The position numbers were made by a program, and so were the translations under genes. A DNA stretch of 64,000 nucleotides, from the NCBI GenBank assembly GCA_017469425.1, contig JAFUGJ010000025.1, forward strand, positions 49,051-113,050, written 5' to 3'. The notes beneath the pieces are model-generated. The model saw only the letters and a program-made list of their open reading frames with translations. It ran no database searches and had not been told where the DNA came from. Position 1 is the stretch's first letter; the number at the start of each line of letters is the position of its first letter. The DNA comes from Bacteroidales bacterium (GTDB lineage: Bacteria; Bacteroidota; Bacteroidia; Bacteroidales; UBA932). Below, in pieces: positions 8,886-18,489 of this stretch.

Positions 8886-9713
8886 TTACAACTTGTCATA
8901 AAGGGCATTGTATTCGTCGATGTAGCTGCCATCCTCCATTGCCTGGGCATTATAGGGAAGAATGGGGAGCTTGCGGCTCTTGCAATACTTCACAAGCTTG
9001 GGATCAATGTCCGGCGACCCAAGGATGATTCCATCGGCGAACTTCGCAGCCGTTTCAGCAAGTTTTATGCCATTTGCGGCGGTGCTGACCGGCAGGTCGG
9101 CGGCCTTCAGGCTGCCGGTGGCCGCCTTCTTTGCAAAATCGGACGAAAAGCTCAGCGAAGCGGAATCATCATAGAGCGAGAGCACTACCTTGCTGGAAGC
9201 AAAAATAGGATCGTCCTTATATGCGAGCTTGAGATAGGCTGGCACAAGGTGGGTAATCCATCCCTGGCAGTGGATGATGTCCGGAGCCCAGCGCAGCTTC
9301 TTTACGGTTTCGAGCACGCCCTTGGCAAAGAAGATAGCCCTTTCGTCATTGTCGGAGAAAAACTTGCCGTCGGCATCGGCATATATGGCTTTGCGCTTGA
9401 AATAGTCTTCGTTGTCGATGAAATACACCTGGACCCGGGCAGCGGGAATGGATGCAACCTTGATGACAAGGGGCCGGTCCACATCCCCGATGATGATGTT
9501 GATGCCCGACAGGCGTATGACTTCGTGCAGTTGATTTTTGCGTTCGTTGATGCAACCGAAGCGGGGCATGAAGGAACGGATTTCCTTTTTTCGTTCCTGA
9601 ATCCCCTGGGGGAGCATCCTTCCTATCTTAGAGATTTCATTCTCAGGGAGATAAGGAAAAATCTCCGAGTTTACGAACAAGACTTTTTGCATACTGTCGG
9701 CCATACCGTTCAA
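8886..9713 (-). CDS. Glycogen/starch synthase-like protein, N-terminal catalytic domain only
   Basis: The 275-aa protein matches the N-terminal Rossmann domain of GT5 glycogen/starch synthases: KVLFVNSEIFPYLPENEISKI near the start, then PDIIHCQGWITHLVPAYL (about 145-162). Full-length GlgA has about 480 aa with a second C-terminal domain that is absent here. Short proteins of this kind are common in Bacteroidetes next to DUF4270, so this is probably a natural family rather than a truncation. Glycosyltransferase activity is doubtful without the second domain. MQKVLFVNSE, seven codons downstream, is an equally good start. Confidence 0.8.
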   Translation of the reverse strand: MNGMADSMQKVLFVNSEIFPYLPENEISKIGRMLPQGIQERKKEIRSFMPRFGCINERKNQLHEVIRLSGINIIIGDVDRPLVIKVASIPAARVQVYFIDNEDYFKRKAIYADADGKFFSDNDERAIFFAKGVLETVKKLRWAPDIIHCQGWITHLVPAYLKLAYKDDPIFASSKVVLSLYDDSASLSFSSDFAKKAATGSLKAADLPVSTAANGIKLAETAAKFADGIILGSPDIDPKLVKYCKSRKLPILPYNAQAMEDGSYIDEYNALYDKL

Positions 9714-9729
9714 AAAAATTCGATTTGAA

Positions 9730-9776
9730 CAAAGATACGAAATTTTTTTTGAAATATTGATTATTCACTATATTTG
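9730..9776. promoter_or_regulatory. Divergent promoters between starch-synthase-like gene and ftsX
   Basis: On the minus strand TATCTTTG (complement of 9730-9737) lies 17 bp before the starch-synthase-like start. On the plus strand TATATTTG (9769-9776) lies 18 bp before ATG 9794, with TTTG at 9748-9751 (17-nt spacing, shorter than ideal). A TTGATT/AATCAA dyad (9757-9782) spans the plus-strand box. Confidence 0.5.
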
Positions 9777-9793
9777 AATCAATTTCCGTGATT

Positions 9794-10672
9794 ATGCCTA
9801 AAGCTGAAAAGAAAATTATGAAAAGGCGGATGACCGGCGCTTATGTGTCGTCGGTCGTGAGCATCAGCCTTGTGCTGATGCTGGTGGGAGTAGCCTCTGC
9901 GCTCATCGTAAATGCCAAGAGAGTAAGCGATTACTTCAAAGAGAGCGTGCAGGTTTCGCTTCTTCTGAGCCCTTCGGTGAGCGACGATGCCGCAACCGTG
10001 CTTGCATCCTCCATTGAGAAGGAAGCCTTCGTCAAATCGGCCACCGTAGTCGGCAAGGCACAGGGAGAAAAGGAGCTGAAGGATATGCTCGGGGAGGATT
10101 TTCTTTCCGTATTCGAATCGGCTCCCGTGCCCGTGTCTGTGGATCTCGGCCTGAAAGCCGATTATGTGAGCGCCGACAGTCTTGCGAAGATTATCCCCTT
10201 GCTGGAGGCCATTCCGGAGGTGGATGAGGTCGAGAGCCGCCAGTCGCTGGTGGAAGCGCTGAATAAAAATCTGTCCGGCATCTCGCTTGTGCTCGGCATC
10301 TTCATCCTGCTGATGCTGTTCATCTCGTTCATCCTTATCGGAAATACGGTGCGTCTCGGACTTCACGCCCGTCGTTTCACTATCCATACCATGCGCCTGG
10401 TGGGAGCCACCAGGGCTTTTATCCGCAAACCCTTCATCCGTTCCGCCATCGTGCAGGGGGTCGTTTCGGCATTGCTTGCAATAGCCGTGCTGGCAGGGGT
10501 GGCCCTTTTCATCCGCCGCTCCTTCCCCCAGCTGTTCTCAATCTTCAGCCCTGAGCTGCTTTGCGCGGTGGGCGTGTTCATCCTGCTTTTCGGAGTGTTC
10601 ATCTGCGTGGTGGCCACCTGGAGCGTAGTGAACCGCCTGTCCTATGCCGGAGAGGATGATTTATACTATTAA
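9794..10672 (+). CDS. ftsX: Cell division protein FtsX
   Basis: FtsX is the membrane half of the ABC-like FtsEX complex that activates peptidoglycan hydrolases at the septum. Four membrane segments are visible: one near residues 18-38 and three in the C-terminal half, with the MacB/FtsX-type core LVGATRAFIRKPF between them. The extracellular loop (about 40-165) is where the hydrolase partner docks. GTG 9788 two codons earlier is possible, but ATG 9794 gives the usual basic start MPKAEKKIMKRR. ftsE is not adjacent, which is normal in this phylum. DUF3098 and uppP follow, a conserved Bacteroidetes arrangement. Confidence 0.93.
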   Translation: MPKAEKKIMKRRMTGAYVSSVVSISLVLMLVGVASALIVNAKRVSDYFKESVQVSLLLSPSVSDDAATVLASSIEKEAFVKSATVVGKAQGEKELKDMLGEDFLSVFESAPVPVSVDLGLKADYVSADSLAKIIPLLEAIPEVDEVESRQSLVEALNKNLSGISLVLGIFILLMLFISFILIGNTVRLGLHARRFTIHTMRLVGATRAFIRKPFIRSAIVQGVVSALLAIAVLAGVALFIRRSFPQLFSIFSPELLCAVGVFILLFGVFICVVATWSVVNRLSYAGEDDLYY

Positions 10673-10685
10673 TAACTGTTCAGAT

Positions 10686-10925
10686 ATGAATGATATGCCA
10701 CTTTCCCGCAACGGCCTGCGCCTGCTTATCGCAGGGGTGCTTGTGATGCTTGCGGGCTTTATCCTGATGACCGGGGCCGGGCCCAAGGACCCCCGGGTTT
10801 TCAATTATGCCATGTTTGATTTCCGCCGTCTGGTGGCGGCACCGGTCGTGATTCTGGCCGGAGTGGTTACCTGCGTGGTGGCCATACTCCGCAAGGATGC
10901 CGGTGAAAGCGGAGAGGAGGAATAG
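10686..10925 (+). CDS. DUF3098 small membrane protein
   Basis: The 79-aa protein has two transmembrane helices (about residues 12-30 and 48-66) separated by a loop with the family-typical DPRVFNYAMFDFRR. Function is unknown, but it lies between ftsX and uppP in many Bacteroidetes, which suggests an envelope or division role. The start is set at ATG 10686, after the ftsX stop, because the alternative at 10644 lies inside ftsX and adds unrelated residues. Confidence 0.85.
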   Translation: MNDMPLSRNGLRLLIAGVLVMLAGFILMTGAGPKDPRVFNYAMFDFRRLVAAPVVILAGVVTCVVAILRKDAGESGEEE

Positions 10926-10927
10926 GG

Positions 10928-11725
10928 ATGGAGTGGTTTGAAGCGCTTATCCTCGGTATAGTTCAGGGGCTTACCGAGTTTCTGCCGGTGAGCAGCAGCG
11001 GGCATCTTACCATAGGGCGCGAGCTTCTTGGGGTGGAAGCCTCGCAGGACCTGGTGTTCGAAGTGACGGTACATGCCGCCACGGTGCTCAGCACCATCGT
11101 AGTGTTCCGTAAAGAGATTTGGAAGCTGCTCCGGGGATTTTTCAAGTTCAAGATGAACGACGAGACCGATTATCTACTGAAGATTGCCCTTTCCATGGTT
11201 CCGGTGTTCATCGTGGGCGTGTTCTTCAAGGATTATGTGGAAGCGCTGTTCTCCTCGCTGTTGGTGGTAGGAATCGCCTTGCTGGTAACGGCGCTGCTGC
11301 TGTTTTTCTCCGATTACGCATCGAAGAAGGTGCAGAACGGCAACACGGCGCGCAATGGCATCAAATGGTGGCAGGCTTTCGTGGTGGGAATAGGTCAGGC
11401 AGTGGCGGTGATTCCGGGGCTTTCCCGTTCCGGCACCACCATTTCCACGGGTTTGCTCTGCGGAGTGAAGCGCGAGGTGATGGCGCAGTTCTCTTTCCTG
11501 ATGGTGCTCATCCCCATCCTGGGCGAAACCTTCCTCAGCCTTGTGGGAGGGGAGATGGCGGCATCGTCGATAGGTGCGCTTCCACTTCTCATTGGCTTCC
11601 TTTCCGCATTCGTGTCGGGGCTTTTCGCCTGCAAAGTGATGATTGCCCTGGTGCGCAGGGCCCGCCTCAGCTGGTTCGCCCTTTATTGCGCCATAGTCGG
11701 AATTCTGGTGATAATATTCGCATAG
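10928..11725 (+). CDS. uppP: Undecaprenyl-diphosphatase UppP (BacA)
   Basis: UppP dephosphorylates undecaprenyl pyrophosphate to recycle the lipid carrier for peptidoglycan and O-antigen; overexpression gives bacitracin resistance. The 265-aa polytopic protein has both signature motifs: GLTEFLPVSSSGHL (about residues 15-28), holding the catalytic Glu, and PGLSRSGTTIS (about 162-172). It starts 2 nt after DUF3098 and ends 3 nt before lpxH, so all are probably one transcript from ftsX. Confidence 0.97.
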   Translation: MEWFEALILGIVQGLTEFLPVSSSGHLTIGRELLGVEASQDLVFEVTVHAATVLSTIVVFRKEIWKLLRGFFKFKMNDETDYLLKIALSMVPVFIVGVFFKDYVEALFSSLLVVGIALLVTALLLFFSDYASKKVQNGNTARNGIKWWQAFVVGIGQAVAVIPGLSRSGTTISTGLLCGVKREVMAQFSFLMVLIPILGETFLSLVGGEMAASSIGALPLLIGFLSAFVSGLFACKVMIALVRRARLSWFALYCAIVGILVIIFA

Positions 11726-11728
11726 CCG

Positions 11729-12457
11729 ATGACGCGGAACAAAGTTTATTTCGTGGCCGATGTGCATCTCGGGCTCAAGGCTGGCGACCCTGCCGGACGC
11801 GAGCGGAGATTCGTGAGCTGGCTGAAGAGCCTGCCGGTGCAGGAAACAAGCGCCCTGTATCTTCTTGGTGACATCTGGGATTTCTGGTATGAATACCGCG
11901 ATGTGGTGCCCCGCGAGGGAACCAGGGTGATTGCCGAACTCATCCGCCTGATGGATGAGGGGGTGGAGGTTGTGTTCTTTCCCGGCAACCACGACATCTG
12001 GTGCTACAATTACTTCGAAAGCTTGGGGATACGCAAGCTGCAGCAACCCCAGAGGGTTGAAATCGGGGGCAGGCGCTTTCTTCTCGGCCATGGCGATGCC
12101 CTGGGAGGGGCGGCTTTCGGATACCGCATCATGCTCTGGGCTTTCCACAACCGCGTGCTCCAGAAGCTGTTCAGCACCCTTCATCCCTGGTTTGCCTTCC
12201 GTTTCGGTACCGACTGGAGCAATTCCAACCGCCGCAAGCACGGGGGCTACAAGTTCAGGGGGGCGGAGGAGCCTTTGTATAAATTCTGTGTGGAGCAGTG
12301 CGCGGCCCAGCCTGCCGACTATTGCATATTCGGGCATTTCCACGATTCGGTGGACCTTACCCTTCCCGGTGGGGAAAGGCTGATTGTGCTGAAAGACTGG
12401 ATTGGAGGCGGGGAGCATTTCGCCTGCTTTGACGGAGAGACCCTTGCCGTGGTCTAA
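11729..12457 (+). CDS. lpxH: UDP-2,3-diacylglucosamine diphosphatase, LpxH type
   Basis: LpxH hydrolyses UDP-2,3-diacylglucosamine to lipid X in lipid A synthesis at the inner membrane. The 242-aa calcineurin-like protein has the metal motifs in order: DVHLG (residues 10-14), LLGDIWDFWYE (about 46-56), PGNHDIW (about 84-90), GHGDALG (about 118) and GHFHDS (about 199). The WDFWYEY and HP-W-AFRFG elements fit LpxH-like proteins of Bacteroidetes rather than generic phosphatases. Its stop overlaps that of the convergent DUF4294 gene by 4 bp. Confidence 0.85.
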   Translation: MTRNKVYFVADVHLGLKAGDPAGRERRFVSWLKSLPVQETSALYLLGDIWDFWYEYRDVVPREGTRVIAELIRLMDEGVEVVFFPGNHDIWCYNYFESLGIRKLQQPQRVEIGGRRFLLGHGDALGGAAFGYRIMLWAFHNRVLQKLFSTLHPWFAFRFGTDWSNSNRRKHGGYKFRGAEEPLYKFCVEQCAAQPADYCIFGHFHDSVDLTLPGGERLIVLKDWIGGGEHFACFDGETLAVV

Positions 12458-13206
12458 AGCATTTCCTTGGCTTCTTTCATGCTCTTTCGCATGAGTTCAG
12501 CTTCTTCGGCCCGCCTGCGTTTGTCCTCGCGGGTCTTTACCGTACTTTTCAGATGCTCGCGCTTGATTACGGTTTTACGGGGATACTCGAAAAATACCGA
12601 GTAGTAGAATTCATCCCATTCCCCTGAATTCCACTTGTTTACAAGTTGTTCGGTCCGGGCATCGGCTCCTTCCGGGTCGTAGCGCCGCTTGAGGTTCTGC
12701 CCGAAGAGTTTGGCTATCATCTGCCAGAATTTGGCGGAGAAAGTGCTTCGGTATTCCTTTATGATTTCGTAGGGCGGAATCCCGCATTCGCGGTCCACCA
12801 GGCGCATCAGCAGCACTCCCTGCGAGATGGTCATGTTCTTTATGTCCTTGCCGAAGATTTCGAATAGCTCGAACATCACATCCCGGGTGTATGCGTTTCG
12901 CTGGCTTCGCTTCGTGGCGTCGGCGGCAATCACGCTGTCCACCTGCGCCATCATCTTGCTTCCCGCCAGGGCGTAGGGATACACTTTATTGAAGTTGTAG
13001 ATGAGCTTGTACTGCCTCCGCCAGTCGCCCTTGCTCATTTTCGTGCCCCGGGGCATCACCCAGATGGGGTCGATGGAGTCAACGAAGACCGTGTCGCCAT
13101 TCTCCACGATGTAGAGCATGGGCACGCCATCCTTGTTTTTCTTCTTCTGGCCCTGGGCGCCGAGGCATAGCATCAGGCAGGCCAGCATGAGCATCCATTT
13201 TTTCAC
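12454..13206 (-). CDS. DUF4294 family protein
   Basis: The 250-aa protein has a signal peptide ending near GAQG (residue 19), so it is probably exported to the periplasm. The body contains the family pattern around the YKLIYNFNKVYPYA stretch (about residue 67). The C-terminus is a charged helix. Function is unknown. It is a single-gene unit that converges on lpxH. Confidence 0.8.
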   Translation of the reverse strand: MKKWMLMLACLMLCLGAQGQKKKNKDGVPMLYIVENGDTVFVDSIDPIWVMPRGTKMSKGDWRRQYKLIYNFNKVYPYALAGSKMMAQVDSVIAADATKRSQRNAYTRDVMFELFEIFGKDIKNMTISQGVLLMRLVDRECGIPPYEIIKEYRSTFSAKFWQMIAKLFGQNLKRRYDPEGADARTEQLVNKWNSGEWDEFYYSVFFEYPRKTVIKREHLKSTVKTREDKRRRAEEAELMRKSMKEAKEML

Positions 13207-13318
13207 GGTCGCAAAGATACGAAAATATTTTTTGTCCGAATTTGTAAAGTGTTGAAAATTGTAAACTTGACTATCATTTTTTCGTGTCGAAAATGTGTTG
13301 ATTTTTTTGCGAAAAGCC

Positions 13319-13348
13319 TTGTTGGTTCAAAGATTTTTTGTATCTTTG
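13319..13348 (+). promoter_or_regulatory. Promoter of the rplP-rplQ cluster
   Basis: TTG (13319-13321) is followed by a 19-nt gap and TATCTTTG (13341-13348). The transcript would have a leader of about 80 nt containing a small AGCGT-AAA-ACGCT hairpin (about 13,372-13,385). This box restarts the split ribosomal cluster. Confidence 0.7.
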
Positions 13349-13435
13349 CATCCCAAAAATCCGCGATATAATAGCGTAAAACGCTGAATATCAACGATTT
13401 AAGACGAAAATAATTAATTTTAAAGTAATATTGAG

Positions 13436-13855
13436 ATGTTACAACCGAAAAGAACTAAGTACAGAAGGGAACAGAAGAACCGTATGAAGGGTATGGCCCA
13501 GCGCGGCAACCAGCTTGCGTTCGGTTCATTCGGTCTCAAGAACCTTGAGAACTGCTGGCTCACCGCTCAGCAGATCGAGGCTGCCCGTCAGGCTATCACG
13601 CGTAAGATGAACCGTGAGGGCCAGCTGTGGATCAGGGTATTCCCCGTCAAGCCGGTCACCAAGAAACCTCTCGATACCCGTATGGGTAAAGGTAAGGGTG
13701 ATCCCTACGGATTCGTAGCTCCCATCACTCCGGGCCGTATCATTTTCGAGGCCGAGGGCGTTTCCCTCGAAATCGCCAAGGAGGCAATGCGTCTCGGCGC
13801 CAACAAGCTCCCCGTCGCCACCAAGTTTATCGTGCGCAGGGATTATGTGGAATAA
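13436..13855 (+). CDS. rplP: 50S ribosomal protein L16
   Basis: L16 binds near the A-site and helps position aminoacyl-tRNA. The 139-aa product contains the [12 protein letters not shown] start region and [14 protein letters not shown] (about residues 82-95), both diagnostic. It is the first gene of a cluster that is normally continuous with rpsC, and here it has its own promoter and leader. Confidence 0.97.
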   Translation: MLQPKRTKYRREQKNRMKGMAQRGNQLAFGSFGLKNLENCWLTAQQIEAARQAITRKMNREGQLWIRVFPVKPVTKKPLDTRMGKGKGDPYGFVAPITPGRIIFEAEGVSLEIAKEAMRLGANKLPVATKFIVRRDYVE

Positions 13856-13876
13856 TTTAATGGAGAAAACAAGCAA

Positions 13877-14071
13877 ATGAAAGCAGCAGAAGCACGCGAA
13901 ATGTCTGTAGCAGACCTGCGCGACCGCATCCAGATCGAGAAGAACAATCTCGACACAATGAAGATCAATCACGCCATTTCTCCATTGGAGGATACTTCCA
14001 AATTCAAGAAGACCCGCAGGGATATCGCTCTTATGATCACTGTCCTTGCCGAAAAAGAAAAACAGAACTAA
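13877..14071 (+). CDS. rpmC: 50S ribosomal protein L29
   Basis: L29 is a small two-helix protein at the tunnel exit. The 64-aa product has the normal length, starts MKAAEAREMS and ends in the conserved RRDIALMITVLAEKE helix. Confidence 0.95.
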   Translation: MKAAEAREMSVADLRDRIQIEKNNLDTMKINHAISPLEDTSKFKKTRRDIALMITVLAEKEKQN

Positions 14072-14085
14072 ATCACTGAAGACTC

Positions 14086-14340
14086 ATGGAAAGAAATCTT
14101 CGTAAGGAAAGACAAGGCGTAGTGGTCAGCAACAAGATGGACAAGACCATCGTAGTTGCCGTGGAACGCAAAGAGAAACATCCCTTATACGGAAAGTTCG
14201 TAAAAAAGACCACAAAGTTCGTTGCTCACGATGAGAAGAACGAGTGCGGGGAAGGCGATACCGTCCTCATTATGGAAACCCGCCCTCTGAGCAAGACCAA
14301 GAACTGGAGAGTTGTTAAAATCGTAGAAAAAGCCAAGTAG
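14086..14340 (+). CDS. rpsQ: 30S ribosomal protein S17
   Basis: S17 is a primary binder of the 16S rRNA 5' domain with an OB fold. The 84-aa product carries [14 protein letters not shown] (about 11-24) and [14 protein letters not shown] near the C-terminus. The stop is 2 nt before rplN. Confidence 0.97.
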   Translation: MERNLRKERQGVVVSNKMDKTIVVAVERKEKHPLYGKFVKKTTKFVAHDEKNECGEGDTVLIMETRPLSKTKNWRVVKIVEKAK

Positions 14341-14342
14341 TT

Positions 14343-14708
<366 letters not shown>

Positions 14709-14720
14709 TCAGTCGAGATT

Positions 14721-15050
14721 ATGAAAAAGCTTAAGATCAAGAAAGGCGACACCGTGTATGTAAATGCCGGTAACGATAAGGGAAAGACCGGTAAGGTTCT
14801 TTCCGTCCTCAAGGACGCAGACCGTGTGATCGTTGAAGGAATCAACCTTGTCAGCAAGCACACCAAACCCAATTCCAAGCAGCCCCAGGGTGGTATCATC
14901 AAGCAGGAGGCCGCTATTCACATTTCCAACGTGAATCTTCTCGACCCCAGCAGCACCGCTGCAAAGCCCGTCCGTACCCGCGTGGGTTACAAGATTGAGG
15001 ATGGCAAGAAGGTCCGCGTAGCTAAAAAATCAGGACAGGAGATTAAGTAA
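14721..15050 (+). CDS. rplX: 50S ribosomal protein L24
   Basis: L24 is an assembly initiator at the tunnel exit. The KOW motif [20 protein letters not shown] (residues 8-27) and the [17 protein letters not shown] segment (about 54-70) are intact in a 109-aa product. Confidence 0.96.
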   Translation: MKKLKIKKGDTVYVNAGNDKGKTGKVLSVLKDADRVIVEGINLVSKHTKPNSKQPQGGIIKQEAAIHISNVNLLDPSSTAAKPVRTRVGYKIEDGKKVRVAKKSGQEIK

Positions 15051-15052
15051 TT

Positions 15053-15646
15053 ATGGCAAAGAAAGCAACAGCAGATCAGCAGAAAGCCCCCAAGGGTTAC
15101 ATTCCTGCTCTGAAGAAAGCCTACAAGGAAGAAATTGTAGACAAGCTCGTTAAGCAGTTTTCATACAGCACCGTAATGGAAGCTCCCCGCCTCGTGAAGA
15201 TTACCATCAACGAAGGTGTAGGCGACGCTACCCAGGACAAGAAACTGGTTGAGGATGCAGCCGAAGAGCTCTCCCTCATCACCGGTCAGAAAGCTGTCAT
15301 CACCATCTCCCGCAAGGATATCTCCAACTTCAAGCTCCGTAAAGGAATGCCCGTCGGTTGCAAGGTGACCCTTCGCGATGTAAAGATGTATGAATTCCTC
15401 GAGAAGCTCATCCGTGTCACCCTCCCCCGTATCCGTGACTTCAACGGCATAGCCGAGAACATGGACGGCCGCGGAAACTACACCCTCGGCATCAAGGAGC
15501 AGATAATCTTCCCCGAGATCGACATCGACAAGAATCCCCGTATCCACGGAATGGAGATTACATTCGTTACCACGGCCAAGTCCGATGAGGAGTGCAAGGC
15601 TCTTCTCGCCGCGTTCGGCCTGCCTTTCAAGAAACATAACAACTAA
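15053..15646 (+). CDS. rplE: 50S ribosomal protein L5
   Basis: L5 binds 5S rRNA and contacts the 30S head. The 197-aa product is longer than the usual 179 because of a Lys/Ala-rich N-terminal stretch of about 15 residues. The core motifs [11 protein letters not shown] and [17 protein letters not shown] are present. rpsN follows 5 nt later. Confidence 0.97.
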   Translation: MAKKATADQQKAPKGYIPALKKAYKEEIVDKLVKQFSYSTVMEAPRLVKITINEGVGDATQDKKLVEDAAEELSLITGQKAVITISRKDISNFKLRKGMPVGCKVTLRDVKMYEFLEKLIRVTLPRIRDFNGIAENMDGRGNYTLGIKEQIIFPEIDIDKNPRIHGMEITFVTTAKSDEECKALLAAFGLPFKKHNN

Positions 15647-15651
15647 GAGAT

Positions 15652-15921
15652 ATGGCAAAAGAATCAATGAAAGCCCGCGAAGTAAAGCGCGCAAAACTGG
15701 TTGCTAAGTACGCCGAGAAGCGGAAGGCTCTCAAAGAGGCCGGCGACTGGGCAGCTCTCGACAAGCTCCCCAAGAACGCGTCCCCGGTACGCCTCCACAA
15801 CCGCTGCAGTCTCACAGGTCGTCCCAAGGGATATATGAGGGCATTCGGCCTCAGCCGTATCCAGTTCCGCGAGATGGCCAGCAACGGTCTCATCCCCGGT
15901 GTCAAGAAGGCAAGTTGGTAG
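15652..15921 (+). CDS. rpsN: 30S ribosomal protein S14, zinc-free long form
   Basis: S14 completes the 30S head. At 89 aa with a single cysteine, in [13 protein letters not shown], it is the long form without the zinc ribbon. The C-terminal [23 protein letters not shown] matches the family. Confidence 0.97.
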   Translation: MAKESMKAREVKRAKLVAKYAEKRKALKEAGDWAALDKLPKNASPVRLHNRCSLTGRPKGYMRAFGLSRIQFREMASNGLIPGVKKASW

Positions 15922-15941
15922 AATATTAAAAGATAAACGAT

Positions 15942-16337
15942 ATGACTGATCCCATCGCAGATTTCCTCACCAGGATCCGCAACGCCTATCTGGCTGGCAA
16001 GAAAGTGGTAGAGATTCCCTCTTCCAAAATGAAGGTGGCTCTCACCAAGATCCTGTGCGAGAAAGGATACATCCTCAGCTACAAGGTAGTTGAAGGAACT
16101 CCGTCCGATACTATTAAGATCGCCCTCAAGTACCATCCCGAGACCAAGATGGCCGCTATCAAGAAGATTGAGCGCGTGTCCACTCCCGGTCTTCGCCAGT
16201 ATGTCGATGTTGCAAGCATGCCCCGCGTCCTGAACGGACTCGGTGTTGCCATCATCTCCACATCGAAGGGCCTCATTACCGACAAGGAAGCCCGTGAGCT
16301 CGGCGTCGGCGGCGAAGTTATTTGCTATGTATATTAA
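15942..16337 (+). CDS. rpsH: 30S ribosomal protein S8
   Basis: S8 is a central 16S rRNA-binding protein and in E. coli represses the spc operon. The 131-aa product starts MTDPIADFLTRIRNA and ends with the conserved GVAIISTSKGLITDKEA and GGEVICYVY segments. Confidence 0.97.
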   Translation: MTDPIADFLTRIRNAYLAGKKVVEIPSSKMKVALTKILCEKGYILSYKVVEGTPSDTIKIALKYHPETKMAAIKKIERVSTPGLRQYVDVASMPRVLNGLGVAIISTSKGLITDKEARELGVGGEVICYVY

Positions 16338-16357
16338 TATTTTAAAGGTATAAACAA

Positions 16358-16918
16358 ATGTCACGAATTGGTAAATTGCCTGTAAACCTTCCGGCCGGGG
16401 TCAGCGTAGAGCTGCTCGACGGCAACGTTGTGAAGGTTAAAGGACCTCTTGGTGAGATGTGCCAGAAAGTTGATCCGGACATCACCGTCACCATTGAGGA
16501 CAACGAGATTAAATTCACCCGCCCCAGCGACCAGCCTCGCCATCGTTCGATGCATGGTCTGTATCGTGCACTCGTGCACAATATGGTGGTTGGCGTAAGT
16601 GAAGGATTCACTATTAGGCAGGAGCTCGTTGGTGTCGGCTACCGTGTAGCCGTTGCCGGTCAGCTTCTTACTTTCTCCCTCGGATATTCGCACGAAATCC
16701 AGCTTTTGCTTCCCGCTGAAGTCAAGGCCGAGGTTCCCGATGTCAAGAAGGGTGAAACTCCGAAGCTTGTGCTCAAGAGCTGCGACAAGCAGCTGGTGGG
16801 CCAGGTTGCCGCAAAGATCCGCTCACTTCGCAAGCCTGAACCTTACAAGGGCAAGGGTATCAAGTTCGTTGGTGAACAACTTCGTCGCAAGGCAGGTAAG
16901 ACTGCTGCTGCTAAATAA
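16358..16918 (+). CDS. rplF: 50S ribosomal protein L6
   Basis: L6 lies near the sarcin-ricin loop and the factor-binding site. The 186-aa product has the two-fold repeated L6 domain. The C-terminal signature [14 protein letters not shown] (about 158-171) is intact. Confidence 0.97.
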   Translation: MSRIGKLPVNLPAGVSVELLDGNVVKVKGPLGEMCQKVDPDITVTIEDNEIKFTRPSDQPRHRSMHGLYRALVHNMVVGVSEGFTIRQELVGVGYRVAVAGQLLTFSLGYSHEIQLLLPAEVKAEVPDVKKGETPKLVLKSCDKQLVGQVAAKIRSLRKPEPYKGKGIKFVGEQLRRKAGKTAAAK

Positions 16919-16932
16919 AGGAGGACAGAATT

Positions 16933-17295
16933 ATGGCATTAAGTAGAATAGCAAGAAGAAAAAGGATTCACTACCGCATCCGCAAACATGTGAACGGAAC
17001 TGCGGAGCGTCCTCGTCTCGTTGTCTTCAGAAGCAACAAGCAGATTTACGCCCAGGTTATCGACGATGAGCAGGGTCGCACCCTCGCCGCCGCCGCATCC
17101 AACGACAAGGAACTGGTAGTAGAGTGCAAGGGCAAGACCGGCATCGAGGCCGCAGCCATCGTAGGCAAGGCCGTTGCCGCCCGTGCAATCGCAGCCGGTG
17201 TCACCACCGTATCTTTCGACCGCGGAGGTTATCTCTTCCACGGGCGTGTTAAAAGTTTGGCAGATGCCGCACGCGAAGGCGGCCTCGTATTCTAA
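16933..17295 (+). CDS. rplR: 50S ribosomal protein L18
   Basis: L18 carries 5S rRNA to the 50S subunit. The 120-aa product has the basic N-terminus [32 protein letters not shown], and a C-terminal [24 protein letters not shown]. An AAGGAGG-type ribosome-binding site (about 16,918-16,924) precedes it. Confidence 0.97.
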   Translation: MALSRIARRKRIHYRIRKHVNGTAERPRLVVFRSNKQIYAQVIDDEQGRTLAAAASNDKELVVECKGKTGIEAAAIVGKAVAARAIAAGVTTVSFDRGGYLFHGRVKSLADAAREGGLVF

Positions 17296-17306
17296 TAAAA
17301 AAGACT

Positions 17307-17825
17307 ATGGCAAATTCAAATGTTAAGAGAGTAAAGACATCTGACCTCGAACTGAAGGACAGGCTTGTCGCCATCCAGCGCGTAACCAAGGTTACCAAGG
17401 GTGGCCGTCACTTCCGCTTTGCTGCTATCGTAGTCGTAGGTGACGAGAATGGCGTTGTAGGCTATGGTCTTGGAAAAGCCAACGAAGTCACTGCCGCTAT
17501 CGCCAAGGGCGTGGAGGATGCAAAGAAGAACCTTGTGAAGGTTCCCGTCATCAACACCACCATCCCTCACGAGCAGGAAGCTGCTTTCGGCGGTGCAAGG
17601 GTGTTCATGAAGCCCGCAGCTCCCGGTACCGGTGTAAAGGCCGGCGGTGCCATGCGTGCCGTATTCGAGAGCGCCGGCATCCAGAATGTGCTTGCGAAGA
17701 GCAAGGGCTCTTCGAACCCCCACAACCTTGTGAAGGCTACCGTGGCCGCCCTTACCGAAATGAGGGATGCCTACACCGTCGCAGGTCTGCGTGGAATTCC
17801 CATGAGTAAAGTATTTAACGGCTAA
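17307..17825 (+). CDS. rpsE: 30S ribosomal protein S5
   Basis: S5 sits at the mRNA entry site and affects decoding fidelity. The 172-aa product has the double-stranded RNA-binding fold motif [21 protein letters not shown] and the [15 protein letters not shown] segment (about 109-123). Confidence 0.97.
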   Translation: MANSNVKRVKTSDLELKDRLVAIQRVTKVTKGGRHFRFAAIVVVGDENGVVGYGLGKANEVTAAIAKGVEDAKKNLVKVPVINTTIPHEQEAAFGGARVFMKPAAPGTGVKAGGAMRAVFESAGIQNVLAKSKGSSNPHNLVKATVAALTEMRDAYTVAGLRGIPMSKVFNG

Positions 17826-17838
17826 GGAGGATAATACA

Positions 17839-18021
17839 ATGGCAAAACTCAGAATTACCCAGACTATCAGCACCAATGGCGAAACAAAGCGCCAGAAGGA
17901 GAATCTCCGCAGCCTCGGCATCCGCCGCATCGGCCACACCGTGGAGGTTGAGGACAACCCCATCAGCCGTGGCATGCTTGCAAAAGTTGCCCATCTCGTT
18001 AAATGCGAAGTAATTGACTAA
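17839..18021 (+). CDS. rpmD: 50S ribosomal protein L30
   Basis: The 60-aa product has the L30 core SLGIRRIGHTVEVEDNP (about 25-41). It lies between rpsE and rplO as in other spc operons. A GGAGG-like site is present upstream (about 17,825-17,830). Confidence 0.95.
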   Translation: MAKLRITQTISTNGETKRQKENLRSLGIRRIGHTVEVEDNPISRGMLAKVAHLVKCEVID

Positions 18022-18034
18022 GGAGGGAACGATT

Positions 18035-18487
18035 ATGAAACTTGAAAATTTAACTCCTGCAACAGGTTCTGTAAAGAACGCAAAGAAGAGACTCGGCCGT
18101 GGACAGGGTTCCGGTAAAGGTGGCACCGCCACCCGTGGTACCAAGGGTGCACAGGCCCGTGCCGGCTACGAACACAAGATTGGTTTCGAAGGTGGCCAGA
18201 TGCCTATCCAGAGGCGCCTGCCCAAGTTCGGCTTCACGAATCCTACCCGCGTGGAATACACTCCCGTGAATGTTTCCGTAATTCAGGCTATCGCCGAGGC
18301 TTCCAAGGCTGCCGAGATTACCGTTGACGACATCAAGGCTGCAGGTCTCGCAGAGAAGACCGACCTCATCAAGGTTCTCGGAAACGGTGAAATCAGCGTT
18401 GCGGTAACCGTGAAGGCCGATGCATTCAGCAAGTCTGCAATCGCTAAAATCGAAGCTGCCGGTGGAAAGGCAGTCGTAAATGAATAA
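18035..18487 (+). CDS. rplO: 50S ribosomal protein L15
   Basis: L15 is a late-assembly 50S protein with a long basic extension. The product of 150 aa starts MKLENLTPATGSVKNAKKRLGRGQGSG-type sequence with the GRGQGSGKGGTATRGTKG motif. ATG 18035 is preferred over 18014 because it follows an AAGGAGG site (about 18,020-18,026) and gives the family N-terminus. Confidence 0.96.
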   Translation: MKLENLTPATGSVKNAKKRLGRGQGSGKGGTATRGTKGAQARAGYEHKIGFEGGQMPIQRRLPKFGFTNPTRVEYTPVNVSVIQAIAEASKAAEITVDDIKAAGLAEKTDLIKVLGNGEISVAVTVKADAFSKSAIAKIEAAGGKAVVNE

Positions 18488-18489
18488 CA

